Assembly: GCA_033809415.1 (NCBI GenBank)
Contig: JAPXLT010000040.1
Location: 1-23,440, forward strand
Source: JAQVUB01 sp033809415
GTDB lineage: Bacteria; Verrucomicrobiota; Lentisphaeria; Oligosphaerales; Oligosphaeraceae
Direction of reading: 5' to 3'
DNA: 23,440 nt
Below, one piece after another: positions 13,670 to 21,178 of the stretch. Positions within the stretch are counted from its first letter, which is position 1. Every line of letters begins with the position of its first letter. The position numbers and the translations under genes are program-made. The notes beneath the pieces are model-generated. The model worked only from the letters and a program-made list of their open reading frames with translations, searched no databases and had not been told where the DNA came from.

Positions 13670-16600
13670 TCAGTACAGTTCCACTTCCGTCAAAAGGTAG
13701 CCGTTGCGCTGCGCCTGCCAGCGGTCAACCCGGATACGCAACCGTTTAAGCCGGGTTTTCGGAAAGCGCAAGGTCATGCATCCATCCTGGAGCTGCTCTG
13801 AGGCATTCAGTTCAGTGAATGTTCCATCTTCCTGCGGCAGCAGGACGCTGGCCGCTTGCAGCAGAAAGCTGTGATCTGCCGGATCGTACCCCGAATACAG
13901 ACGCACTTCCGACACCTCCTCCTCCTGAGCCAGAAGAATCTCCAACCAGGGTGCGGTTTCATCTTTTTTCGGCAGCCAGGAGTAGTACGCTTGCGGCGGG
14001 TCAACCAGTCCATCCAGAAGATAATACAGAGTGCCCGTATTTCTTGTAGGATAGGTTGTTTTTTCGCTGGAGGCCGACATGCGCACCATGCCCTCCGGGA
14101 AAATTCCCTTGCCGATATTCTGGTAATCCCCGGCGAACAATTCGCCGGTACCAATGATATTGCCGGGCTTTTTGCGCGCGGCAACGGCCGCCGCAATATC
14201 TGCGCGCACTTTCGGCAGCGACTCCACTTTGGCGGCCAAAGCTTCGTCATTCAGGTAAATGTGCGTTTCACCGGCGGCAAATTCATCGGAAAATTCCTTG
14301 CCGCTCAACGCAACCGAACGGTTTTCGCCGGCGACAAAAAGCTTGTCGCCTACTTTTTCGTTCAGGCGGAAGCGAATTTTGCGCGTTTCCATGCTGGTAT
14401 TGACAGCAATGATGCCGATCAGGCCCTGGTGCTTTTTCATGCCTACTTGGAAAAAGCGGTCCTCCGGTGTGGACTCGAAGCTGACGGCGCCCGGGATGCT
14501 GTTACGCAGCAGCAAAGGTTCGAGAATCCGGATTTCGCGGGTCACTGCGTCGCTGCCGAGCCGCGCCACCTCGAAGCGCGCGCTGTCATAGTAGGCATAC
14601 ATGGTAATTCCTTTGGCGTCATGCAGCAAGGCCTGATAAAACTGGCTGCGGATATCATCCAGCGATGGTGGAACACCTTTGAGCTTGCGATCTGGCGAAA
14701 AATCCGGCCAGGGTGAGATCTGCACCATCAGCCAGCCTGGAAGCCCCAGTGATTTGATTGTCTGCATCCACTGCGACGTGCACCAGCGCGGCTTGCCCGT
14801 GCTGCCGTCTTCAAAATACTGCGGATAGCAATCCGGCATCAGGATATCGCAGCCTTTCGAGAACTTGCGCATTCCTTCGGAGCCGTAGTTCAGCATGAAA
14901 GTCGGATGGTAGGGATCGAGTTCCTTCATCAGCTCGACCGCCTCGATGAACCAGCCCGGATTGTTGTCGCGCGCCTCCGGCTCATCAGCCAGATACCATC
15001 CCATAATTCCGCGCAACTTAGACGCCTTCGGCAGAAAGGCCTGCAATTTTTCTTTTTGGGCAGGCGTGAGGCCCGCCCGGCGATCCTGCGGGTCACGGAA
15101 AATTTCCCAGCGCCAGTTATTATAATTAACCGGGTGGAATTCCTGGTAGGGTGTATACATGATGACAGCGCCCTTCTTTTCCTGTGACTCGACTGTTTTT
15201 TTGAAGCTTTCAAAATTCTTGAAGTGCGCCATGATGACCGATGTATCATACAGGGAATTGGGTGGGAATGTCGAATACCATCCGATTGGCAGGCGCGGTT
15301 TCCCATCGTAGTGCACGATACCTTCCGCGTCCAGCCAGATTTCACCGGGCTGATACGGCAGCTTTCGGATAGTCAACTCACTGCGCAGCGGAACCTTGGC
15401 GTCCGCTCCGACAACGTGAATGGCATAAGTGCCATCCGGCCAGTTCGCGGCATCGAAGCGCACCGTATTTTTCGCCTGGCTGACGGCAATCTCAGCCTTC
15501 TCGCGCAAGGTGCCGCCTTCTACTGTAACGGTCAGCGCGGTGCCGATGGATTCCTCGAGCAGGATTTCGAGTTCGATGCTTTTGTCCGGCATCGTTGCAT
15601 AAATATTATTCCGGTAGACTGGTTTGCGAACCTTGATTTTCAGTGGCTGGTAGCGCAGTTCCACCGGTTTGCGGACTTTCTTCAGCAGGTGCCCCAGGCT
15701 GGAATACAATTCAAAATCCAGCTGGAACTCCCCCTCGACCGGCAGCACGAACGAACGCTGCTGCCGACTGAATGCAGTATCCGTTACATCGAACTCCCAT
15801 TCATCGGAAAGGACCTTTGCTTGTTTGTCGTCCAGCAACGAAACACGCCCTTGGCAAATGCGGAATTCACCGCTGCGGTTGATGACATCAACGGCAAACT
15901 GGCAATCCAGCGCACCAGATGCCTGGCGTTGCAAAGCCGTCGCCATGTTGGTAAACTCCCACTGGTAGACTGCCGGGGAGAACGCCTCTAATTCCACTTT
16001 CTGGAAATCCCGCACCTGCACATGTTTTTTCAGTTCGCTCAGCCGGGAGGAAGCGCTCAGCTCCGCCGGTTTGACCGCATAGCGGTTGCGCCCGATATTG
16101 AAACGCCACAGGGCGGTGGCATCCGGTGCGAAATTGATGGCGCCTAAGGGCAATGCCAGCTCCACGATCCACTTGTCGGCATGGCGACTGGTATGGGTGC
16201 GCAGATGATTCGAATATGGCTGCATGAAAACATATATGCCCCGGTCGGTATTATCATCTTCCCCCCACAAGGCACAGGAAATGCCCTGGCTGTTGATCAT
16301 GAATTTATACAGATTCAATAAATTTTCGTCGGGGACCAGATTGATCTCGACGCTGTCATGCATCCAGATCATCGAACTGTTATGGGTATAAACCGGCGTG
16401 TCAACCAAGGTTTCCATCGAGGGTTCCTGACACTCGATTCCGATAAACAACTCATGCTGATTATGAAAAACCTTGAAGCGAGTTGCGGCGGCGGGCGCAT
16501 CGTCCGTCCCAAGGATCAGGAAATTCGAACGCCAGGGGACTGTATCCCAAACTGCTTCCGACAAAACACCATCCAGGCTGATCTCGCCCCGTAAATACGG

Positions 16601-16708
16601 AATGGTAAAATCATTCCCCCGGGAACAATGGGCGACTGTCAATAAATAGCAAATGACCAGCCAGGAAATAAGGCAAGCAAAACGCGGCCTGTTGACGATG
16701 CGATTCAT
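13670..16708 (-). CDS. Large secreted CBM9-like/TIM-barrel glycoside-hydrolase-like protein
   Basis: A 1012-residue exported protein with a signal peptide at about 1-31. Residues 33-240 look like a CBM9/DOMON-type carbohydrate-binding domain (GEISLDGVLSEAVW, HDSVEINL). Residues 350-450 look Ig-like. Residues 455-735 resemble a TIM-barrel glycoside hydrolase core with GIMGWYLADEPEARD (D575-E576, E578), the acidic strand-end pattern common in clan-A-like enzymes. The end (about 880-1012) resembles an F5/8 discoidin-like domain that may bind glycan. I cannot name a CAZy family or substrate. GGGAGAA lies 9 nt upstream of the ATG and a near-consensus promoter is present. It is monocistronic. A surface or periplasmic role in polysaccharide breakdown is inferred. 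Confidence 0.85.
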   Translation of the reverse strand: MNRIVNRPRFACLISWLVICYLLTVAHCSRGNDFTIPYLRGEISLDGVLSEAVWDTVPWRSNFLILGTDDAPAAATRFKVFHNQHELFIGIECQEPSMETLVDTPVYTHNSSMIWMHDSVEINLVPDENLLNLYKFMINSQGISCALWGEDDNTDRGIYVFMQPYSNHLRTHTSRHADKWIVELALPLGAINFAPDATALWRFNIGRNRYAVKPAELSASSRLSELKKHVQVRDFQKVELEAFSPAVYQWEFTNMATALQRQASGALDCQFAVDVINRSGEFRICQGRVSLLDDKQAKVLSDEWEFDVTDTAFSRQQRSFVLPVEGEFQLDFELYSSLGHLLKKVRKPVELRYQPLKIKVRKPVYRNNIYATMPDKSIELEILLEESIGTALTVTVEGGTLREKAEIAVSQAKNTVRFDAANWPDGTYAIHVVGADAKVPLRSELTIRKLPYQPGEIWLDAEGIVHYDGKPRLPIGWYSTFPPNSLYDTSVIMAHFKNFESFKKTVESQEKKGAVIMYTPYQEFHPVNYNNWRWEIFRDPQDRRAGLTPAQKEKLQAFLPKASKLRGIMGWYLADEPEARDNNPGWFIEAVELMKELDPYHPTFMLNYGSEGMRKFSKGCDILMPDCYPQYFEDGSTGKPRWCTSQWMQTIKSLGLPGWLMVQISPWPDFSPDRKLKGVPPSLDDIRSQFYQALLHDAKGITMYAYYDSARFEVARLGSDAVTREIRILEPLLLRNSIPGAVSFESTPEDRFFQVGMKKHQGLIGIIAVNTSMETRKIRFRLNEKVGDKLFVAGENRSVALSGKEFSDEFAAGETHIYLNDEALAAKVESLPKVRADIAAAVAARKKPGNIIGTGELFAGDYQNIGKGIFPEGMVRMSASSEKTTYPTRNTGTLYYLLDGLVDPPQAYYSWLPKKDETAPWLEILLAQEEEVSEVRLYSGYDPADHSFLLQAASVLLPQEDGTFTELNASEQLQDGCMTLRFPKTRLKRLRIRVDRWQAQRNGYLLTEVELY

Positions 16709-16786
16709 AAATCCATTCTCCCGAAAAGTATTATAAATGATTCACTTTCATAGAAGGGAAGAACTAAAAAAACAGTATCATGTCTG

Positions 16787-16815
16787 ATTATAAACCTATT
16801 TCAAATAAAAGTCAA
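16787..16815 (-). promoter_or_regulatory. Near-consensus sigma70 promoter for the CBM9/TIM-barrel gene
   Basis: On the minus strand TTGACT (16810-16815), a 17-nt spacer and a perfect TATAAT (16787-16792) lie about 80 nt upstream of the start codon, in an AT-rich stretch. This is the best promoter match in the window. Confidence 0.8.
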
Positions 16816-16885
16816 ATTATTTTTTAGGCTTTTTTTGACTCATTCAGATCCGTCTTGCTTGCGGTGAATGAATGCACACAACCCA

Positions 16886-17380
16886 TTTTTTAACCACGAA
16901 CCACACGGAAAAACTTGGCGCGGACTGATCGCCCGCAACCCACACGGACGGGACACGGACGGGACACGGACGGGACACGGACGGGACACGGACGACAGAT
17001 CGGGCGGATCAGTCGGATCAGGCGGATCGGGCGGATCAGGCGGATCGGGCGGATCAGGCGGATCAGGCGGATCGGGCGGATCGGCACAATGCTTTGCGCC
17101 GTAGGCGCTTAACCATGCTTAACCCCTGGCTTTAGCCTGGGGTGAGGAACCCACCCAAAGACAGTGCCTTGTAAAGGCACCACAATCGGACGGATCAGCT
17201 TGACAAGTGATTGTGTGCCAATGACTTAAAGCTTTCTTTTCAGAGAAATCTTTCCCAAAAAAGAAGAAGTTGGGCGATAGTAGCACGAAAATTTTGTATA
17301 GGGGTTGTTGCTTCGACCGATGAAATGGCATGCGGTTTAAAAGTAGCGCAACCGTCCCGGTTGTGAAGTCCGGACTGTCG
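16886..17380 (+). repeat. Longest composite repeat: A', 11-mers, CGGATC array, hairpin element, E module
   Basis: In order: A' box (16886-16943); five inverted 11-mers (to about 16997); ten GATC sites exactly 9 nt apart (16998 to 17079) in CGGATC+NNN units; hairpin element copy C with H1 GCGCC-GTA-GGCGC (17096-17108), H2 arms ACCCC/GGGGT (17122-17143), a 20-nt spacer and H3 GTGCCTT-GTA-AAGGCAC (17164-17180); E module (17205-17275) with A-box tail (to about 17325); and the inverted CAACCG-GGA-CGGTTG hairpin (17330-17364). The 10-bp palindrome AGTCCGGACT follows at 17367-17376. No gene is present. Confidence 0.88.
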
Positions 17381-17632
17381 TGAGGTGTGCAGGGCGTCGA
17401 GTGCGTCCGGCTTTCGTCCACATCGTCCACCATATTTTCCGTGCCCCCTCTTCCGCTTCGCTCGCGCGCGCGCGTACCTTATCGAGGGTGGGTTGCCCCC
17501 TGGGTGGGTGGGGCTGGATGATTTCTGAACCACGGCGAAAAGATAGTGCCGGAAAAGCGAAATTTCAAGAAAAATCATAAGAAGTCATGCAGAAACATAG
17601 AAAATCCTACAAAATCCTACAATTCCTAAAAG
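17381..17632. other. Non-coding stretch without recognised gene
   Basis: This 250-bp stretch holds an alternating CG tract (CTCGCGCGCGCGCGT, 17461-17475) and, near its end, a direct repeat of AAAATCCTACA (17598-17618). No coding frame, RNA gene or repeat module is convincing. Confidence 0.5.
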
Positions 17633-18035
17633 GATTTTTTAACCACGAAAGGCACGAAAAAGCACGAAAAATTTTTTATAGGGGTTGTTGCTTCGACGGA
17701 TGGTGGTGCGGGGCGTAAGGATGGACATAGTGGACATGGTGGACGCTGTGGACAGTGTGGACAGTGTGGACATGGTGGACGCTGTGGACAGTGTGGACAG
17801 TGTGGACATGGTGGACATGGTGGACGCTGTGGACAGTGTGGACATGGTGGACATGGTGGACGCTGTGGACAGTGTGGACAGTGTGGACGCTGTGGACAGA
17901 AACTGGACGTTCCCCACGCACCCTGCACCCCTGCACCCTGCCCCTGCACCCTGCACCCTGCACCCCTGCACCCTGCCCCTGCACCCTGCCCCTGCACCCT
18001 GCACCACGCACCCTGCACCCTGCACCCTGCACCCT
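17633..18035 (+). repeat. Composite repeat: A box, 20-unit GTGGAC+NNN array, CACC array
   Basis: The A box (about 17633-17700) leads to twenty 9-mers at 17721-17900. All but the first keep GTGGAC; the triplets run in a higher-order pattern of ATG, GCT, AGT. The array ends with AACTGGACGTTCCCC, the same junction as at 20288-20302. The CACC array (about 17919-18033) has triplets CTG and ACG and several 6-nt CCCCTG units. The next 85 bp lead to the hydrolase gene. Confidence 0.92.
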
Positions 18036-18121
18036 GAAACTGGCAGAGCGGAATGGATCGTTTATAGTATGTCACACGTCAGGCAAACTTATTTTAATAT
18101 CATTGTCGGAAAGGTTTTTTC

Positions 18122-19291
18122 ATGTTAAGAAAACTACTGATTGCGGGGTGTATGATGGGAGTTATCTGTGGCAGTAACGGGCAGGATTTTCGCGAAGCGC
18201 CGGAAAAGTATTGGAATTATGCGGAGTTATCGAGAACACCGCAGTTCCGGGAATCGCCATACGCAGACAGCAAATGCGAGGGTTTGCGAGACGTGCTGAT
18301 ACAAGGTGCTCCGGTCAATGGCCAGCCCGCTGAATTTTTTGCCTATTACGGATATCCTGAGACGCCCATGCCGAAGGGCGGATATCCAGCGGTGCTGCTG
18401 ATTCATGGTGGGGGCGGAACCGCTTTTCCGCAATACACCAAACTCTGGATCAAGCAGGGCTATGTGGTGATGGCGCTGGACTGGTACAACCAGAGGCCGC
18501 TGACCAGCTCGGAAAAGCCGACGGAGACCAATGTTGCACGTGCGGAACTCGAAGGCGGCAGGCGCCAGAATCATGTAGTCAATGTGGCTAATATGGTGCT
18601 GGCGCATTCTTTGTTGCGGACTCTCGATAAGGTGAATCCGGAGAAGACGGTTTTTGTCGGATTATCCTGGGGCAGCTGGTATGGCGCCATGGTTGCTGCG
18701 GTTGATCCACGCTTCAAGGGCGGCATCGAGATTTACTGCGGGGATGTCAAAAGAGACAGCACTGCCTTTATCAATGGGCGTTTTCATCACGCCGCCAAAG
18801 TGCCGCTTTACTGGGTGGTCGGCACCAACGACCAGAATGCCACTCCGGTTACATCGCAGGCCGGCTTTGATGAATGTGCCAAATTGGAAAACCACTCACT
18901 GGTTATTCGCCTATCGCATTCGCATATTGGTTTCGAATTCCCGTCCTGTTTCCGCATGGCAGAATATTTCCTCGAGGGCGGTTCCGGCCTGCCGAAACTC
19001 TCGAGAGCCAAGATCGACGGAAATGTGATCCGTGCGGACATCCTGTCACAAGGCAAGGGAATTACCCATGCCATCCTCTGCTATACGGAAGATGCCGGAG
19101 AACAAGTCACCCATAAACGGCTTTGGAAGAGCATTCCCGCGCAAGTCAGCGAAGGCAGCATCCAGGCTGAATTGCCGAAAGGCGTTCATCAGTGCTTCCT
19201 TTCCGCATACGATGAGAAATCACGCTTCAACGACCTATGCGGCTCGACCAACTTGATCGAATTCCCCGCCCTAGAAAAAAGCGAAGAATAG
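18122..19291 (+). CDS. Secreted alpha/beta hydrolase (esterase/dienelactone-hydrolase-like)
   Basis: A 389-residue exported hydrolase with a signal peptide at about 1-20. The fold is indicated by the oxyanion-hole motif HGGGG (95-99), the nucleophile elbow GLSWGS (S182), an acidic residue in VVGTNDQN (D237) and a histidine in SHSHIG (H266 or H268). It resembles acetyl-xylan-esterase and dienelactone-hydrolase relatives, so it may remove acyl groups from plant or other glycans; the substrate is inferred. A lipobox-like IAGC occurs at 7-10, but it is too near the N-terminus to be convincing. GGAAAGG precedes the ATG by about 6 nt. The C-terminal 100 residues look like a small beta-domain. Gene order with downstream cutC-like and glycan genes suggests a loose sugar-use cluster. 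Confidence 0.85.
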   Translation: MLRKLLIAGCMMGVICGSNGQDFREAPEKYWNYAELSRTPQFRESPYADSKCEGLRDVLIQGAPVNGQPAEFFAYYGYPETPMPKGGYPAVLLIHGGGGTAFPQYTKLWIKQGYVVMALDWYNQRPLTSSEKPTETNVARAELEGGRRQNHVVNVANMVLAHSLLRTLDKVNPEKTVFVGLSWGSWYGAMVAAVDPRFKGGIEIYCGDVKRDSTAFINGRFHHAAKVPLYWVVGTNDQNATPVTSQAGFDECAKLENHSLVIRLSHSHIGFEFPSCFRMAEYFLEGGSGLPKLSRAKIDGNVIRADILSQGKGITHAILCYTEDAGEQVTHKRLWKSIPAQVSEGSIQAELPKGVHQCFLSAYDEKSRFNDLCGSTNLIEFPALEKSEE

Positions 19292-19332
19292 TACGAAAAA
19301 ATTCCGCGTTTTCCGTGTTTTCCGTGGACAAG
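19292..19332 (-). repeat. CACGGAAA-type box, inverted
   Basis: Starting at the hydrolase stop codon, GTACGAAAAAATTCCGCG continues with two TTTTCCGTG units and GACAAG. It is the reverse complement of the box at 5337-5380. Confidence 0.75.
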
Positions 19333-19383
19333 AAAAATCACTCAAAATTTTATTGCCCCATTCGAATAAGGAGTATTGCAAGG

Positions 19384-20166
19384 ATGCGTTATCAATTGGA
19401 AGTCGGTGCCCGTACGGTGGAAGATATGCTGGCCGCCTGGCGAGGTGGAGCAGACCGCGTGGAATTATATGTCAGCCCGACGGAGGGTGCTTTGACGCCC
19501 AGTGCCGGTCTAGTCAAAGCGGCCGTCGAGGCCAGAAAGCTGCAAGGCTTTTCCCTGGGGCTTTTTGCGATGCTGCGCCCGCGTGCCGGGGACATGCTTT
19601 ACAGCAATGAGGAATTCACCACCATGCAACGGGACTTGGACATTCTCCTCGAACAGGGCATTGATGGGCTGATGTTCGGGATTCTGCGTGCAGATGGCAC
19701 TCTGGATGTTCCCAGGATGAAGCAGTTGGTTCAGGCATCTGCCGGTCGCCCCATTACTCTGCATCGCGCATTTGATGCGGTGCGTGATCCCTTCGAAACG
19801 CTCGAACAGGCCGTTGATCTGGGAATCTCCTATCTACTTTGTGGGGGGCTGGCGCAGGCTGGCTGCTGGGATCGCAAACTGCTGCCGGCATTGCATGAAC
19901 GCGCCGCCGGGCGCATCCGGCTGGTCATCGCCCTCGGTTCGGCGTTCAAGACTCCTGACCTCTCCGCTTTCCTGACCGACACCCCATTCTGCGAATATCA
20001 CATCGTCAATGGCTACCGCAAACGTCCATCCGCCATGCAGTACTGCCCGGGAATCGAAGCGCAAAAAGATGATTATCTGCAAAAAGGAAGAGGCTTTGTC
20101 GAATACCTCGAAGAAAGCGCCGTCCGGGAAATCCGGGAGATCATGGAGCAATACGATACTTTTTAA
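19384..20166 (+). CDS. cutC: CutC-family protein
   Basis: A 260-residue TIM-barrel protein of the CutC family (PF03932). Visible family blocks are LEVGARTVEDMLAAWRGGADRVEL at the N-terminus, AMLRPRAGDMLYSNEEF (residues 63-79), GIDGLMFGILRADGTLD, PITLHRAFDAVRDPFETLE and YLLCGG. CutC was named for copper homeostasis, but its biochemical role is uncertain. AAGGAG lies 10 nt upstream of the ATG at 19384. The longer frame from 19237 overlaps the hydrolase gene and repeat DNA and is rejected. The stop codon TAA is part of the repeat box that follows (TTTTTAACAACG), so the last residues (DTF) may be set by that junction. Confidence 0.9.
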   Translation: MRYQLEVGARTVEDMLAAWRGGADRVELYVSPTEGALTPSAGLVKAAVEARKLQGFSLGLFAMLRPRAGDMLYSNEEFTTMQRDLDILLEQGIDGLMFGILRADGTLDVPRMKQLVQASAGRPITLHRAFDAVRDPFETLEQAVDLGISYLLCGGLAQAGCWDRKLLPALHERAAGRIRLVIALGSAFKTPDLSAFLTDTPFCEYHIVNGYRKRPSAMQYCPGIEAQKDDYLQKGRGFVEYLEESAVREIREIMEQYDTF

Positions 20167-20370
20167 CAACGAAAAGACACGAAAAGACACGAAAATTTTT
20201 ATAGGGGTTGTTGCTTCGACGGATGGTGGTGCATAGCGTGGAGTGGACGCTGTGGACGCTGTGGACAGTGTGGACGCTGTGGACAGAAACTGGACGTTCC
20301 CCCTGCCACCTGCACCCTGCCACCTGCCACCTGCCACCTGCCCCCTGCACCCTGCCCCCTGCACCCTAGG
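20160..20370 (+). repeat. Composite repeat: A box, GTGGAC+NNN array, CACC array
   Basis: The A box begins inside the CutC stop codon and runs to about 20237. Five GTGGAC units follow (20243-20287; triplets GCT, GCT, AGT, GCT, AGA), then AACTGGACGTTCCCC as at 17901. The CACC array (about 20303-20369) uses mainly the triplets TGC and CTG. It ends in TAGGAG, the ribosome binding site of the next gene. Confidence 0.9.
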
Positions 20371-20378
20371 AGAATACA

Positions 20379-21146
20379 ATGCTTGATCGTAAAACCCTCT
20401 GCCAGCAATTGCAAGCTCTGGGCATTCGTCCGGGAATGAACCTGTTGACCCATTCCTCCTTGAGAAAAGTTGGTCCGGTTGAAGGCGGTGCTGATACCAT
20501 CATTGACTGCCTGCTCGAACTATTAGGATCGGAAGGCACCCTGATGATGTCAACCGTCTCCGGAAATGTCAATCGCGAGCAGCCAGTATTTCATGTCGAT
20601 TATACTCCTGCCACGGTGGGCACACTACCCAATATTTTCCGTAAGCGTCCTGGAGTCATCCGCAGTTTGCATCCCGTTCATTCGATTGCCGCCTTCGGTC
20701 CCATGGCGGAATTTTTCTGTTCGGGGCATCTCGAAGCGCGTACCCCTTGGTCGCCAGACAGCCCCTATGGAAAACTGATGCGCAACAACGGCTTCATCCT
20801 TTTTCTGGGTACCGATTACACGGCCAACACCTGCATGCATGCCCTGGAAATCGAGGCGCGGGTGCCGGGCATGCATACCCGTGAAACCAGCACCCTGTAT
20901 GTGTGTGACAGCGCAGGGAAATGGCATCAAATCCAGCATCACTGGCATTCCCCGAAAAAGGATAACTACGTTGACATGGAACAGTTTGTCGCCAAGGCAG
21001 GTGGTTTGCAGTATGGCGTTGTCGGAAACAGCATCTCCCGTCTGACCAACGCTGTCATCTTGCGTGAGTGCATGCTGCCCATCTTCCAAGACACCCCTGA
21101 ACTGGCCATACGAAGGCTGTCCGACAACGATTTTATCTGGGAATAA
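20379..21146 (+). CDS. AAC(3)-family N-acetyltransferase
   Basis: A 255-residue protein of the antibiotic N-acetyltransferase AAC(3) family, which transfers acetyl from acetyl-CoA to an amino group. Family landmarks are LLTHSSLRKVG (22-32), RSLHPVHSIAAFG (95-107, H98), SPYGKL (128-133) and FLGTDYTANTCMHALE (142-157, H154 and E157). Homologues are widespread on chromosomes and often do not confer resistance, so resistance should not be assumed. TAGGAG is 6 nt upstream of the ATG. The glycoside-hydrolase-like gene follows after 32 bp and is likely co-transcribed, which makes an amino-sugar-containing substrate worth considering. Cytoplasmic. Confidence 0.9.
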   Translation: MLDRKTLCQQLQALGIRPGMNLLTHSSLRKVGPVEGGADTIIDCLLELLGSEGTLMMSTVSGNVNREQPVFHVDYTPATVGTLPNIFRKRPGVIRSLHPVHSIAAFGPMAEFFCSGHLEARTPWSPDSPYGKLMRNNGFILFLGTDYTANTCMHALEIEARVPGMHTRETSTLYVCDSAGKWHQIQHHWHSPKKDNYVDMEQFVAKAGGLQYGVVGNSISRLTNAVILRECMLPIFQDTPELAIRRLSDNDFIWE

Positions 21147-21178
21147 AAGCTAAACACTCGATAAGGAGGTTTTCGAGG

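Noticed and set aside
17721..18035. CRISPR-like array
   Set aside because: Units are 7-11 bp with only three variable bases. There are no 25-40 bp repeats or spacers and no cas genes.
16709..18121. tRNA or other RNA gene in the largest gap
   Set aside because: No cloverleaf, CCA end or known riboswitch pattern was seen. The stems present belong to the repeat hairpin modules.
18122..18160. Lipoprotein signal in the alpha/beta hydrolase
   Set aside because: IAGC matches a lipobox but the cysteine is residue 10, too close to the N-terminus. An ordinary signal peptide is more likely.
20379..21146. Aminoglycoside resistance gene
   Set aside because: Family membership alone does not show resistance. 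The gene sits beside a glycoside-hydrolase-like gene with no mobile resistance context.
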